Shown: positions 26,184-35,440 of the stretch, piece by piece
How positions within the stretch are numbered: position 1 is the stretch's first letter
How the letters are laid out: every line of letters starts with the position of its first letter
DNA from: Paraburkholderia phosphatilytica
GTDB lineage: Bacteria; Pseudomonadota; Gammaproteobacteria; Burkholderiales; Burkholderiaceae
Length of the DNA stretch: 64,000 nt
Direction of reading: 5' to 3'
Assembly (NCBI RefSeq): GCF_003443895.1
Contig: NZ_QQOA01000001.1
Location: 124,001-188,000, forward strand
The notes under the pieces: generated by a model
The model's database searches: none
What the model was told of the DNA's origin: nothing
Seen by the model: only the letters and a program-made list of their open reading frames with translations
Translations under genes and position numbers: made by a program

Positions 26184-26870
26184 ATGCACACGGATTCGAG
26201 CGCAGTCGATACCGCGCTGACGACACGCCGTTCGGTTCGCGCGTTCCTGCCCACGCCCGTGCCGCACGCCGACATCGAGGCGATTCTCGAAGTCGCGAGC
26301 CGCGCGCCGTCCGGCACCAACACGCAGCCGTGGAAGGTCTACGTCGTCACGGGCGAGTCGCTCGCGAAACTGTCCGCCGCGCTCGTCGCCGCGTACGACG
26401 AGCGTGACGACGCGCGCTATCAGGAGGAATACCGCTACTACCCGCGCCAATGGGTGTCGCCGTATATCGACCGGCGGCGCAAGGTGGGCTGGGAGCTGTA
26501 TGGTCTGCTCGGCATCGAGAAAGGCGACAAGGCGCGCATGCACGAACAGCACGCGCAGAATTACCGCTTCTTCGGCGCGCCCGTCGGGCTCTTCTTCACG
26601 ATCGATCGCATCATGGAGCAAGGCAGCTGGCTCGATTACGGCATGTTCCTGCAGGCCATCATGACGGCTGCGCGCGGCCGCGGTCTCGATACCTGTCCGC
26701 AGGCGGCGTTCACGCCGTTCCATTCGATCGTCGCGAAGCATCTCGGCTATCCGCGCGACGAGCAGCTGGTGTGCGGCATGTCGCTCGGCTGGGCGGACCC
26801 GGATGCGGCCGTCAACGAATTTCGCACGGTGCGCGAGCCGGTTGCTTCGTTCGCGCGATTTTTCGATTGA
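26184..26870 (+). CDS. Nitroreductase-family FMN oxidoreductase
   Basis: 228 residues; the ATG at 26184 follows CGGAG, and an in-frame upstream extension was rejected. TTRRSVRAFLPTPV is the FMN-phosphate-binding N-terminus and RAPSGTNTQPWKVYVV the second flavin contact. LDTCPQAAF and the LGYPRDEQLVCGMSLGWAD strand complete the nitroreductase fold. Expected to be a cytosolic dimer reducing nitroaromatics or quinone-like compounds with NAD(P)H. Divergent from the IclR regulator. Confidence 0.9.
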   Translation: MHTDSSAVDTALTTRRSVRAFLPTPVPHADIEAILEVASRAPSGTNTQPWKVYVVTGESLAKLSAALVAAYDERDDARYQEEYRYYPRQWVSPYIDRRRKVGWELYGLLGIEKGDKARMHEQHAQNYRFFGAPVGLFFTIDRIMEQGSWLDYGMFLQAIMTAARGRGLDTCPQAAFTPFHSIVAKHLGYPRDEQLVCGMSLGWADPDAAVNEFRTVREPVASFARFFD

Positions 26871-26892
26871 TGCGCGTGGCGCTACGCTGCCT

Positions 26893-27948
26893 TTAACGTC
26901 GCGCGAGTTTGCCTGTCGCGGTTGCCGCCGTGACTGCCGGATTCTCAGGCGGCGGCGTGATCGTGTAGCCCGCCGCCTTCAGCCGGTCGAGCAGCGAATC
27001 GCTGCCGAAGAAATGCCCGGTGCCGACCGCGATCAGGATCGGCCCCTTGCCGTGAAAATAGCCGTACTGTTCGAGCGATGCCGCGAAGATCTCGGTGCCC
27101 GCGCGAAAGATGTACTGGTTCGCGTCGTAGAACGCGTCGCTCTCTTTCGGATTGCGCTTGACGATCAGTTTTTCCAGCCGCCCGATATCGCCCGCTGTCC
27201 ACGCCGTTTGCAGTTGCCCGAGGTCCACGTCGCCCGGTGTCGAGCGGCCGGCCGCGTCGTCGCAGCCTGCCTTCAGCATCGCCGCCTGGTCGTCGGCCGG
27301 CATGTCGGCGAACATCTGCAGGCCGCGCTCGAACGTCTCCAGATAAATGACCGGCAGCTTCCGGTCCGTCGCGATCCTGAGCAGGCGCTGATCGATGCCG
27401 GGGTAGCCGAAATTGCCCGCGTCGCCGGTCGCATGCTTGCTGTCAGCGTGCTTGCCGCGTTTGCCGAAATCGACCGACAACGCGGCCAGCCACGGCTTGA
27501 GCTGAAGGAACGGCACGATGTCGATGCCGCCCTCGCGCGCGCAGCTCGCAAGCTGCTCGGGCGTCATCGTGCTGACGTGATTCGTCACGTTGTCGTCAGT
27601 CGGATAGACGCCGAAGCGACGCATCACCGGCATCATCTGCTCCGGCGTCATCGTGATCGGCGCTTCGAACACGACGGCTTCGGCGCGCGCGACGATCTTC
27701 TCGAGCGCAGCATCGATGCGCGGATCGTCGGACTCCAGGCGATGAATGGTCGGGACCAGCAGCAGCGTCGGATGGCCGGGCGAAGTCGCGGTCCACAACG
27801 GCACGTCGATGCTCGCGGGCCCGGCAGCTGAAGACGCCGCCGCCACGTGGTGCGTGGCGGGCGGCAGCGCGTGCGCCGTGACGCTGGCGAACGCGCAGCA
27901 CCACGCGGTTAGCGTTGCCAGCGCCAGCATCGCCGCACGTCGGTTCAT
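26893..27948 (-). CDS. TraB/GumN-family protein
   Basis: 351 residues from the ATG at 27948. A signal peptide (residues 1-27, ending TAHA) makes it periplasmic. The TraB/GumN fold is marked by the N-terminal LLLVPTIHRLES motif, the central Glu-rich core (VVFEAPITM, VIYLETFERGLQ) and the C-terminal VGTGHFFGSDSLLDRLKAAGY. These correspond to the GxxH and histidine motifs of the possible metal-dependent protease family related to TIKI. Substrate unknown. It is flanked by a convergent nitroreductase and a same-strand HDAC-like gene. Confidence 0.85.
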   Translation of the reverse strand: MNRRAAMLALATLTAWCCAFASVTAHALPPATHHVAAASSAAGPASIDVPLWTATSPGHPTLLLVPTIHRLESDDPRIDAALEKIVARAEAVVFEAPITMTPEQMMPVMRRFGVYPTDDNVTNHVSTMTPEQLASCAREGGIDIVPFLQLKPWLAALSVDFGKRGKHADSKHATGDAGNFGYPGIDQRLLRIATDRKLPVIYLETFERGLQMFADMPADDQAAMLKAGCDDAAGRSTPGDVDLGQLQTAWTAGDIGRLEKLIVKRNPKESDAFYDANQYIFRAGTEIFAASLEQYGYFHGKGPILIAVGTGHFFGSDSLLDRLKAAGYTITPPPENPAVTAATATGKLARR

Positions 27949-28063
27949 GGTGTCCCTCGGCTTCGTGTTCCTGCGCGCCGCATCCCCGACAAAGCACGGA
28001 GGCGGCCAGTGAGCGCGATCATAGCAACCGGCCATGTCGAGATCGGTTGGCTGCCAGACGAAC

Positions 28064-29107
28064 TCAGGCGCGCGCTTCGAAACCGAGCAGCACGTTCACG
28101 GCATTCACGCCGATCTCGTCGACCATGTAGCCGCCCTCCATCACGAACAGCGTCGGCACGCGCAGCGCGGCAATCGCGGCGCCGATGCGCGGGTAATCCG
28201 ACGTGCGCAAGCGGAAGTGGCTGATCGGATCGTGCTCGAAGGTGTCGACGCCAAGCGACACCACCAGCACGTCGGGCGCATGCCGTTCGATCGCCGCAAT
28301 CGCCGTCTGCAATGCGGTTTCGTACGTGGCCCATGCAGTGCCCTTCGGCAGCGGCAGATTCAGGTTGAAGCCCTCGCCCGCCGCGGCGCCGCGTTCGTCC
28401 GCGAAGCCCGAGAAGTACGGATACGACACGGCGGGATCGCCATGGATCGACGCGAACAGCACGTCGGCGCGTTCGTAGAAAATTTCCTGCGTGCCGTTGC
28501 CGTGGTGAAAGTCAACGTCGAGGATCGCCGCGCGTTTCGCGCCACCGGCCAGCGCGTGCTGCGCGGCGATCGCGGCGTTGTTCAGGTAACAGTAGCCGCC
28601 CGCGAACGCATGGCCCGCGTGATGACCCGGCGGCCGGCACAGCGCGAATGCGCCTTGCGCGCCGGCGCCAGACCTGGCTCCAAGCGCATCGATGCCGGAC
28701 AGCGCGCAATCGGCGCTCGCGCGCACTGCGTCCCACGTGCCGGCGTTGATCGGCGCGCCCGCGTCCATCGAGAAGAAACCCAGCTTGCCGTCGATGAACT
28801 CCGGCACGCGCGTGGACGGCAGACCGCGCACCGGCCACACGAGCGGCAACGCCTGACCCGGGCGGCCGGTTGCCTGCCATTCGTCCCATGCGCCGGCGAG
28901 GAACGCAACGTACGCTTCGCTATGCGCGCCCACATACTGCGCCGGGCCATAGCGCGTCGGCGCAGCAACCTCGCCTAGCTGCGCGGTGTGCACGCGCGCC
29001 AGCACGGTCTCGGCGCGCGCCGGCTCCTCGAACGAATCGCTGACAACACCATCTTTAAGTTCGACGCCGTGATGCAGGCGGTGGTCGCTGCTGTAGAAGG
29101 TGAGCAT
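28064..29107 (-). CDS. Histone-deacetylase-family amidohydrolase (acetylpolyamine-type)
   Basis: 347 residues. RPPGHHAGHAFAGGYCYLNNAA holds the tandem catalytic histidines, ILDVDFHHGNGTQEIFY the zinc-binding Asp and His, and the C-terminal EGGYMVDEIG the tyrosine-bearing strand. The N-terminus (FYSSDHRLHHGVEL) matches the bacterial acetylpolyamine amidohydrolase/HDAC-like branch. It is expected to remove acetyl groups from acetylated polyamines or amine drugs in the cytosol. Monocistronic as seen, with its ATG at 29107 just left of the cupin gene's end. Confidence 0.92.
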   Translation of the reverse strand: MLTFYSSDHRLHHGVELKDGVVSDSFEEPARAETVLARVHTAQLGEVAAPTRYGPAQYVGAHSEAYVAFLAGAWDEWQATGRPGQALPLVWPVRGLPSTRVPEFIDGKLGFFSMDAGAPINAGTWDAVRASADCALSGIDALGARSGAGAQGAFALCRPPGHHAGHAFAGGYCYLNNAAIAAQHALAGGAKRAAILDVDFHHGNGTQEIFYERADVLFASIHGDPAVSYPYFSGFADERGAAAGEGFNLNLPLPKGTAWATYETALQTAIAAIERHAPDVLVVSLGVDTFEHDPISHFRLRTSDYPRIGAAIAALRVPTLFVMEGGYMVDEIGVNAVNVLLGFEARA

Positions 29108-29177
29108 GATCGGCAGTGGGCGGGGACGGAACCCACAGTGTATGCGCTCGACCCCGCTTCGGCGACGGCCCGACTGC

Positions 29178-29612
29178 TCAACGCGACGCGGGCAGATTGA
29201 ACGGCTGTCCCGGCACGTGCGCCCACGTCGCGAGTACGCGCGCGCCCGCGGGTCCCGCGGTGGTCGTGTGCGGCGCGTACGCGGGAAGCTGGAACGTCTC
29301 GCCCGCGTGGACGACCCGCGTCGGCTGGCCGTCCACCTGCACGGTCACCTCGCCGTCGAGCACATAGCAGAGCTCCGGGCCCGACGCCTCGTGCCTTGGC
29401 TTGGCCGCATTCGGCGGAAACTCCGCGATGCCCATGCCCATCTCGCGATCGGTGCCCGTGATCGGCACGCGCTGCAAGACGACGGTGTCTTTTGCGGGCG
29501 GCGGGTTCGAGTCCGCGAAAACCGGCATCGCGGCACAAGCCGCCAGCACGATGGCGAATGCGCGCCGAAGGTTCGACACGGACACGACGCAACGCTCGCG
29601 AAAGAAGCTCAC
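29178..29612 (-). CDS. Exported cupin protein, translationally coupled to the beta-lactamase
   Basis: 144 residues from a GTG at 29612 whose bases overlap the beta-lactamase TGA (29609-29611). There is a signal peptide with a hydrophobic core (AFAIVLAACAAMPVFA). The mature domain is a single small cupin: two beta-barrel motifs, PRHEASGPELCYVLDGEVTV and GETFQLPAYAPHTTTAG. The first has only one of the expected histidines (PRHEAS), so metal binding may be reduced. Periplasmic role unknown; the overlap says it is co-translated with the beta-lactamase. Confidence 0.8.
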   Translation of the reverse strand: MSFFRERCVVSVSNLRRAFAIVLAACAAMPVFADSNPPPAKDTVVLQRVPITGTDREMGMGIAEFPPNAAKPRHEASGPELCYVLDGEVTVQVDGQPTRVVHAGETFQLPAYAPHTTTAGPAGARVLATWAHVPGQPFNLPASR

Positions 29613-30772
29613 GGCTGCGCCCCCGCCAGCGACGTCAGGATGCGATACACCGCATTCACGCGCGCCTCGATCGGATACGACTTGTTGGCGAGGATCACGA
29701 CGCCGATCTGCCGTGCCGGTACGAATGCAACGTAAGTCGAGAAACCGTTGGTCGAACCCGTCTTGTTCAGCAACGCATCCTGTTGCGGCGGCAACGGCGG
29801 CGTCAGTTCGGTCGCCCGCGTGCCTTTGTAGAGCATGTCGGGGCCGTTGCCCGTCTGCAATGTCTTCAGGTCCACCGGATACGGATACTGCTCCCAGATC
29901 AGATCCTGCACGAACGGCCCTGTCGAGAAGTACCCGGTATGCGTGCAGGCAATCGCGCGCTGCAGCGGGTCGTCGACGTGCGCAACCTGCATGTTGACGT
30001 CGAGGAATCGCACGATGTCCGCGGTGCCCGTGCGAATGCCGTAAGCCTCGGAAGCGAGCGCGCCGGGATGCAGCCGGATCGGCTTGTCGTCCTTCGTGTA
30101 GCCCTGCGCATACTCGTGCATCGCCGCGGGTGGCACCTGCAGATACGTATGCGTCATGCCGAGCTGCGGCAGCAGCGTGTTCTGCACCGCATCGTCGAAA
30201 TTCACGTTCATGCTGTGCGCCGCGATGTACCCCAGCATGCCGATGCCGGGATTCGAATAACGCCGGAACGTGCCCACCGGATGATCGGGCTTCCAGTCGT
30301 GCAGGAACGCCATCATCTGCTCGTCGTTCGTCACGCTGTCGGGTTCGAAGAGCGGCAGTTCCGACGTATGCGTGCCGAGATTGACCAGACGCACATGATC
30401 GAAGCTCGTGCCGCGCAGCGGCGGATACGCGTGACTCGCGGTATCGGTCAGCGACAATGCGCCGCGCTCCGCCGCATAGCATGCGAACGTCGCGGTGATG
30501 GTCTTGCTGAACGAACCGACTTCGAAGAGCGTCTGCGGCGTGATCGGATCGCGGGTGTCTTTCGACGCCACGCCGTAGTTGTAGAAGTAGTGTTTGCCGC
30601 CAACCGTCACGCCCACCGCGATGCCGGGCACGCCGTATTGCTGACGGATCGGTTGAACGGCTTCATCGACGGTGCGTTGCAGGCTGTGTTCGCGTGCGTC
30701 GCCGGCGGCGTGCGCGTTGCAGGCCATCAGGAACGAACCTGCGAGTAGCCATAGCTTGAATGTGTTCTTCAC
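29609..30772 (-). CDS. ampC: Class C beta-lactamase (AmpC-type serine hydrolase)
   Basis: 387 residues from a GTG at 30772, chosen because it gives a clean signal peptide ending NAHA. A longer upstream frame is Arg-rich and implausible. Active-site motifs are complete and correctly spaced: SxxK = SFSK (Ser87, Lys90), YxN = YSN (172-174), KTG at 337-339. Length matches AmpC (about 380-390) rather than the shorter EstB esterases, though esterase activity is possible. Periplasmic. No ampR LysR gene is divergent from it, unlike classical inducible ampC, so expression must be governed otherwise. Confidence 0.88.
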   Translation of the reverse strand: MKNTFKLWLLAGSFLMACNAHAAGDAREHSLQRTVDEAVQPIRQQYGVPGIAVGVTVGGKHYFYNYGVASKDTRDPITPQTLFEVGSFSKTITATFACYAAERGALSLTDTASHAYPPLRGTSFDHVRLVNLGTHTSELPLFEPDSVTNDEQMMAFLHDWKPDHPVGTFRRYSNPGIGMLGYIAAHSMNVNFDDAVQNTLLPQLGMTHTYLQVPPAAMHEYAQGYTKDDKPIRLHPGALASEAYGIRTGTADIVRFLDVNMQVAHVDDPLQRAIACTHTGYFSTGPFVQDLIWEQYPYPVDLKTLQTGNGPDMLYKGTRATELTPPLPPQQDALLNKTGSTNGFSTYVAFVPARQIGVVILANKSYPIEARVNAVYRILTSLAGAQP

Positions 30773-30927
30773 GTTCGTATGCTGGGAAAAGTGTATTCGC
30801 GGAACCTGCGGAGGGCCTCGGCGCGCATCGATGGATCCGTTCGATGCGGCTCGGGGTGCGGCGATTGTCATTCCCAGCGATGCACGCAACAAGCGAGATT
30901 AATTTGACGCTGGCATAAGCCATTCTT

Positions 30928-30946
30928 TTCGGTCGATCTGACCGAA
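30928..30946. promoter_or_regulatory. Dyad upstream of the beta-lactamase gene
   Basis: TTCGGTC (30928-30934) and GACCGAA (30940-30946) are perfect 7-bp arms with a 5-base spacer, about 155 bases upstream of the beta-lactamase start in the gap after the response-regulator gene. No T-run follows on either strand, so a repressor site is likelier than a terminator. Confidence 0.4.
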
Positions 30947-31033
30947 TAGAAAATGCGGATGTGCAAAAGCGTGCCGCGCGTAGCCGTGCGGCCGTCATGT
31001 GCATGAAGCGTGGAGCTTAAGGAAATACGCCGC

Positions 31034-31432
31034 TCAGTTGCCGCGCGGCGAACTGGAACGGATCGCCGCGCGCCAGGATTTCTGGTCAGCGAGCAGACGC
31101 GCCATGGTCTGCAGCAGTTCCGGCGGATCGAGCGGCTTGCGCAGGAAGCCGTCGTAGCGCACGAACGCAGGCGGGCTAGGCTCGCCGGATACGAGCACGA
31201 AGCTGATGTCCGCGAGCGCCTGTTCGTTGCGCATGTGGTGACACAGCACGCTGCCGGACATGATCGGCATGCGCCAGTCGGCCACCACCATATCGACGGG
31301 CTGGTGATGCAGCACCGACAATGCGGCCTCGCCGTTCTCCGCCGTCACGGTTTCGTATCCCGCGCCTGCGCAGATGGTCTGCCACGCAGCCAGCGCTTCG
31401 GGTTCATCGTCTACCAGCAGCACGGTTGTCAT
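31034..31432 (-). CDS. Single-domain response regulator
   Basis: 132 residues from the ATG at 31432; an open extension to 31552 was rejected. A lone receiver domain: acidic pocket VDDE (residues 8-10), phospho-acceptor Asp52 in VVADWRMP, and the conserved Lys99 in FLRKP. There is no output domain. It lies 201 bases downstream of the bacteriophytochrome kinase on the same strand, the arrangement of BphP/BphR pairs, so I infer it receives phosphate from that kinase. Confidence 0.88.
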   Translation of the reverse strand: MTTVLLVDDEPEALAAWQTICAGAGYETVTAENGEAALSVLHHQPVDMVVADWRMPIMSGSVLCHHMRNEQALADISFVLVSGEPSPPAFVRYDGFLRKPLDPPELLQTMARLLADQKSWRAAIRSSSPRGN

Positions 31433-31633
31433 ACGGTTTTTGCTCTCGGTCTCAACGGCGTATACGACCGCTTTGCGCCTGAAGAATTCCAGCTTAGACG
31501 ATGTGAGAGCCGCGTGCAGCGCGGCGGAAGCGCGCGGTTTCCGCAAGTGCATGCATCGTGCGTCGGCGCGATGCAGCGGGCATGCAGACGCACGCCGGCC
31601 TCACTGCACTGCAGCATCGATGGAGACCGCCGC

Positions 31634-33976
31634 TCAGCTCGCGGTGGGTGGCGGCAGCGTGATGACGAGCCGCGCTTCGGTGTCGGTGAAGCGGCCGTCG
31701 AGCTTCGCGTCGTGGCCCTTGATGATCGCGTTCGCGATGTAGAGCCCGAGGCCGAGTCCGCCCTGATTGTTCGGGTTGTCGAGCGAACCGCTCTTGAACG
31801 GATCGGTGAGGCGCTCGAACGACACCGTCGGGCGCTTCAGCAGGCGGTTGCGCACTTCGACCTGCTGCGCGCGAGGCGCCGCGCCATCGTGACCGTCGCC
31901 CGCGTTCCCGGGTTGCACGCACGCGATCAGCTCGACCGGATAACTCATGTCGCCATGCTGGCGCGCGTTCGCGATCAGGTTCGTCAGCGCCTGGTTGAAG
32001 CGGTCCGGATCGACCGATGCGACGCCGAGATCCGGCGCGAAATCGGTGACGATCCGCATGCCCGGATGCGTCAGGCGCGCCTGTTCGACGACGGCGTCGA
32101 GCAGCTCGCGCAGCGGCACGTCCTGCCGCGTCATGCCGAGGCCGACGCCCGAGCGGATGCGGCTCACGTCGAGAATGTAGTTGATCAGCGACTGCATGCG
32201 GCGCGTCGAGCCTTCCACGCGGCGCGCCGTATCGTTCGTGTTCGCGAGGCCGCGGCCCATCAGCTGTACGGCCATGTTGATCGCCTGCAGCGGGTTGCGC
32301 AGGTCGTGACCGAGCGTGGCGAGCAACGTCGTTCTTGCGCGCTCCACTTCGCGCATCCGGTTCAGCGCGACATCCTGCAGGATCGACTTCAGCTCGCGCG
32401 CGGCAAACTGGTCAATGTCGGTCCACTCGCGGCAGCGGCCGCGCACCGTCTGCTTCCAGATTTCGAACGAGCCGCGCGGCGTGAGCCGCGGACCGTTCAC
32501 GCCCTTCGCGATCACCTTGTCGGGCGGGCCCGCCCAGTTGATCGTCTCGACGAGTTCCTCGCGCAGCCACACGATCGTGATGCGCGCATCGCCGGTGATC
32601 TGGATCGCGAGGAAGCCGGCCGCCGTGCCGGTCGGCGTATGCAGCGCGCCGAGCTGCGGCAGGTCGGTGGAGACGGACGCGCTCGACAGCACGTCGAGCC
32701 GCGCCGCCGCCATATGATCGGCGAGCGCGATCAATGCTTCACGGTCGGGCGCGGACGCGCCGCCGAGCGTCACCACTTCACGGTCGACGATCGCGCTGAC
32801 CGCCTCGTTCGGCATCAGCTCGGCAATTTCCGGACGGCGGCTCACGATACCGGCGAGCGGATCATCCGCGTGTGCGAGCTCGCTCGCGATGCGCGCGCGC
32901 AGATCGTGCACGCGCTGCTCGGCGAGCGCGCGCTGCTTCGACTCGATGCGCGCGATCAAAATCGACACCACCTGGGTCAGCACCGTGCAAGACAGGCGCA
33001 CCGCGTGCGACGCGCGCAGCGGCGTCATGTGGTGGCACGCAAACAGCCCCCACAGCTTGCCGTCGATCACGATCGACACGCTCATCGACGCGCCGACGCC
33101 CATGTTCTTCAGGTACTCGATGTGGATCGGCGAGACGCTGCGCAATACCGAGTGGCTGAGGTCGTACGGGCCGTGAGTCTGCGAATTGAGCGGCGGCACG
33201 ATCGGCACCGGGACCGCATCGACGGACGCGATCTGGCGGATCGGATTCAGCACGTACAGCCGGCGCGCCTGCGCGGGGATGTCGCTCGCCGGATAGCGCT
33301 GGCCGATGTAGGGCGGCAACGCGTCCTGCTTCGCTTCGGCGATCACTTCGCCGCTCGCGTCGGGCAGGAAGCGGTAGCCCATTACGCGGTCGAAGCCGGT
33401 CATCGCGCGGATCGAGTCGGCGGCGGCCTGCAGCAGCGCGGGGATCGAGTCGAATTCGGAGTTTTGCAGCCGCTGGATCGCGCGCTGCGCGAACAGCGCG
33501 AACTGCGTGGGCGCCGGCGTTTTCAGCGCGAGCTGCTCGAACTCGGCGAACAGCAGCCCGTCGGACCAGTGCATCACGAGATCGAAGCGATGACCGTCGA
33601 TGCCGCGGCACTCCACACTTTCGTCGGCCATCTCCGGATGCTCGAGCGCCGCCCGCAGCGTCTGCCGCGACAGCGGGCTCAGATGGCGGTCGCTGATGGT
33701 TTCGCCGAGTTCGGGCAATGCGCCAAGCCAGATTTCGGCATTGGCGCTCTTCGCGATCAGACAGCCGACGCGGTCGAAACACAGCAGCGCGCCGTGCGGC
33801 TGGATGAACCCCAACGCGTGGATCGGCTCCTGATCGCAGTTCGCAACGATGTCGGCGAGTTGGTCTTGTGGCATCGAAAGGGGATCGTCCGGACGCGAGT
33901 GGAGCATGACGGCGGCGCGTTGCGCCAGGAGCTGGCGGTTGCAGGCGGTCTCCGCGCCTGCACGAGCCGCGGCCAT
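31634..33976 (-). CDS. bphP: Bacteriophytochrome histidine kinase
   Basis: 780 residues. Domains in order: PAS with the biliverdin-attachment Cys47 (ANCDQEPIHALGFIQPHG), GAF with the PASDIP motif (229-234) and SPIHIEYLKNMGV, PHY with the tongue motif PRGSFEIWKQ (500-508), HisKA with H-box His557 (ATLGHDLRNP), and HATPase with N-box NLIANARQHG (667-676) and G-box GGLGLGLYI. All photosensory landmarks are intact, so it should bind biliverdin and act as a red/far-red sensor kinase. The N-terminal start is uncertain: ATGs at 33976, 33907 and 33874 all precede the Cys. No heme oxygenase (bphO) lies beside it. Confidence 0.95.
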   Translation of the reverse strand: MAAARAGAETACNRQLLAQRAAVMLHSRPDDPLSMPQDQLADIVANCDQEPIHALGFIQPHGALLCFDRVGCLIAKSANAEIWLGALPELGETISDRHLSPLSRQTLRAALEHPEMADESVECRGIDGHRFDLVMHWSDGLLFAEFEQLALKTPAPTQFALFAQRAIQRLQNSEFDSIPALLQAAADSIRAMTGFDRVMGYRFLPDASGEVIAEAKQDALPPYIGQRYPASDIPAQARRLYVLNPIRQIASVDAVPVPIVPPLNSQTHGPYDLSHSVLRSVSPIHIEYLKNMGVGASMSVSIVIDGKLWGLFACHHMTPLRASHAVRLSCTVLTQVVSILIARIESKQRALAEQRVHDLRARIASELAHADDPLAGIVSRRPEIAELMPNEAVSAIVDREVVTLGGASAPDREALIALADHMAAARLDVLSSASVSTDLPQLGALHTPTGTAAGFLAIQITGDARITIVWLREELVETINWAGPPDKVIAKGVNGPRLTPRGSFEIWKQTVRGRCREWTDIDQFAARELKSILQDVALNRMREVERARTTLLATLGHDLRNPLQAINMAVQLMGRGLANTNDTARRVEGSTRRMQSLINYILDVSRIRSGVGLGMTRQDVPLRELLDAVVEQARLTHPGMRIVTDFAPDLGVASVDPDRFNQALTNLIANARQHGDMSYPVELIACVQPGNAGDGHDGAAPRAQQVEVRNRLLKRPTVSFERLTDPFKSGSLDNPNNQGGLGLGLYIANAIIKGHDAKLDGRFTDTEARLVITLPPPTAS

Positions 33977-34243
33977 TCTATCAGTCCGCTTTCAATGCAT
34001 ATAGCGCGACCAAAATAGCGCGAGGCAGCGGGCAGTATAGGTGCGAGGGTTGTGTGCACGCAGCGAGTTGGGCAACGCGGCGGGTAGCGTGAAGGCGCTT
34101 GTCGGATTGGGGCCGTGGGCGTCTACCACTACGCCCGCAGCCCGTTCGCGACGGATGCGGAACGGCTATCATCAGCGCTTCGAACCCACGGCGCCGCAAC
34201 AGCGCCGGCACCGCCTCTCCACGCTTCAACCGTTTTTCCCGCC

Positions 34244-35428
34244 ATGAGCACCGCCGAGCGCCGCATTGCCCACCTCGACATGGACGCGTTCTACGCGTCC
34301 GTCGAGTTGCTGCGCTATCCGGAACTGCGCGGTCAGCCCGTCGTGATTGGCGGCGGCCGCTCCGGCACGCCCGTCGAGCTGCCCGACGGCAGCCGCCGCT
34401 TCGCACGCCTGCGGGACTACGCGGGGCGGGGCGTCGTCACCACGTCCACCTACGAGGCGCGCGCGCTCGGCGTGTTCTCGGCGATGGGGATGATGAAGGC
34501 GGCGCAACTCGCGCCGGACGCGATCCTGCTGCCGACCGATTTCGATTCGTACCGCCATTACTCGCGCCTGTTCAAGAGCGCCGTGCGAACCTTCACGGAT
34601 CGCATCGAAGACCGCGGCATCGACGAGATCTACATCGATCTGACCGACGTGGAAGGCGCCGCTCGCGACGTCGCGAGCAACATCAAGCAGGCGGTCAACG
34701 CGGCGACGGGGCTCACCTGTTCGATCTGCGTGGCGCCGAACAAGCTGCTCGCGAAGATCGGCTCGGAGCTCGACAAGCCGAACGGGCTGACGCTGCTCAC
34801 GCCCGCCGATCTCGAGACGCGCATCTGGCCGCTGCCGGTGCGCAAGGTCAACGGCATCGGCCCGAAGGCGACCGAGAAGCTCGGCACGCTCGGCATCCTG
34901 ACCGTCGGCGATCTCGCGGCGGCGGACCTCGGCGTGCTGCAGGACAATTTCGGGCGCTCGTACGCCGAGTGGCTGACGCGCATCTCGCGCGGCATCGACG
35001 ACCGCGACGTGGTGGTCAGCTCCGAGCCGCGATCGATGAGCCGCGAGACGACTTTCGGCCGCGACCTGCATCCGAAGCAGGACCGGCCGGAGCTGTCGGC
35101 GATCTTCACCGACCTGTGCGTGCGGGTTGCCGACGACCTGCGGCGCAAGGGCTATGTGGGCAAGACGGTCGGCATCAAGCTGCGTTTCGCCGACTTCAAG
35201 ACGGTTACGCGCGACGTGACGCTGCCCACCCCGACCGCCGACGCAGTCACGATCCGCCGTGCCGCGACGGAATGCCTGAAGCGCATCACGCTCGACCGTC
35301 GGCTGCGGCTGCTCGGCGTGCGTATGAGCACGCTCGAACCGGCGGGCTTTCATGACGCGCCGACGTTCGTGCAGGAAGAACTGCGGTTCGATGTGCAGGA
35401 GGAGCCGGGGGAGAAGGAGGGGTTGTGA
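34244..35428 (+). CDS. dinB: DNA polymerase IV (Y family)
   Basis: 394 residues from the ATG at 34244. The catalytic carboxylates are in AHLDMDAFYASVEL (Asp12) and GIDEIYIDLT. A roughly 20-residue insertion after VVIGGG lengthens the fingers region compared with E. coli DinB. Helix-hairpin-helix and little-finger domains follow. Near the C-terminus QEELRF fits the Q-x-x-L-x-F sliding-clamp motif. Error-prone lesion bypass. No LexA box was seen in the 267-base gap to the divergent bphP. Confidence 0.95.
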   Translation: MSTAERRIAHLDMDAFYASVELLRYPELRGQPVVIGGGRSGTPVELPDGSRRFARLRDYAGRGVVTTSTYEARALGVFSAMGMMKAAQLAPDAILLPTDFDSYRHYSRLFKSAVRTFTDRIEDRGIDEIYIDLTDVEGAARDVASNIKQAVNAATGLTCSICVAPNKLLAKIGSELDKPNGLTLLTPADLETRIWPLPVRKVNGIGPKATEKLGTLGILTVGDLAAADLGVLQDNFGRSYAEWLTRISRGIDDRDVVVSSEPRSMSRETTFGRDLHPKQDRPELSAIFTDLCVRVADDLRRKGYVGKTVGIKLRFADFKTVTRDVTLPTPTADAVTIRRAATECLKRITLDRRLRLLGVRMSTLEPAGFHDAPTFVQEELRFDVQEEPGEKEGL

Positions 35429-35440
35429 GGGGGTGGGGCT

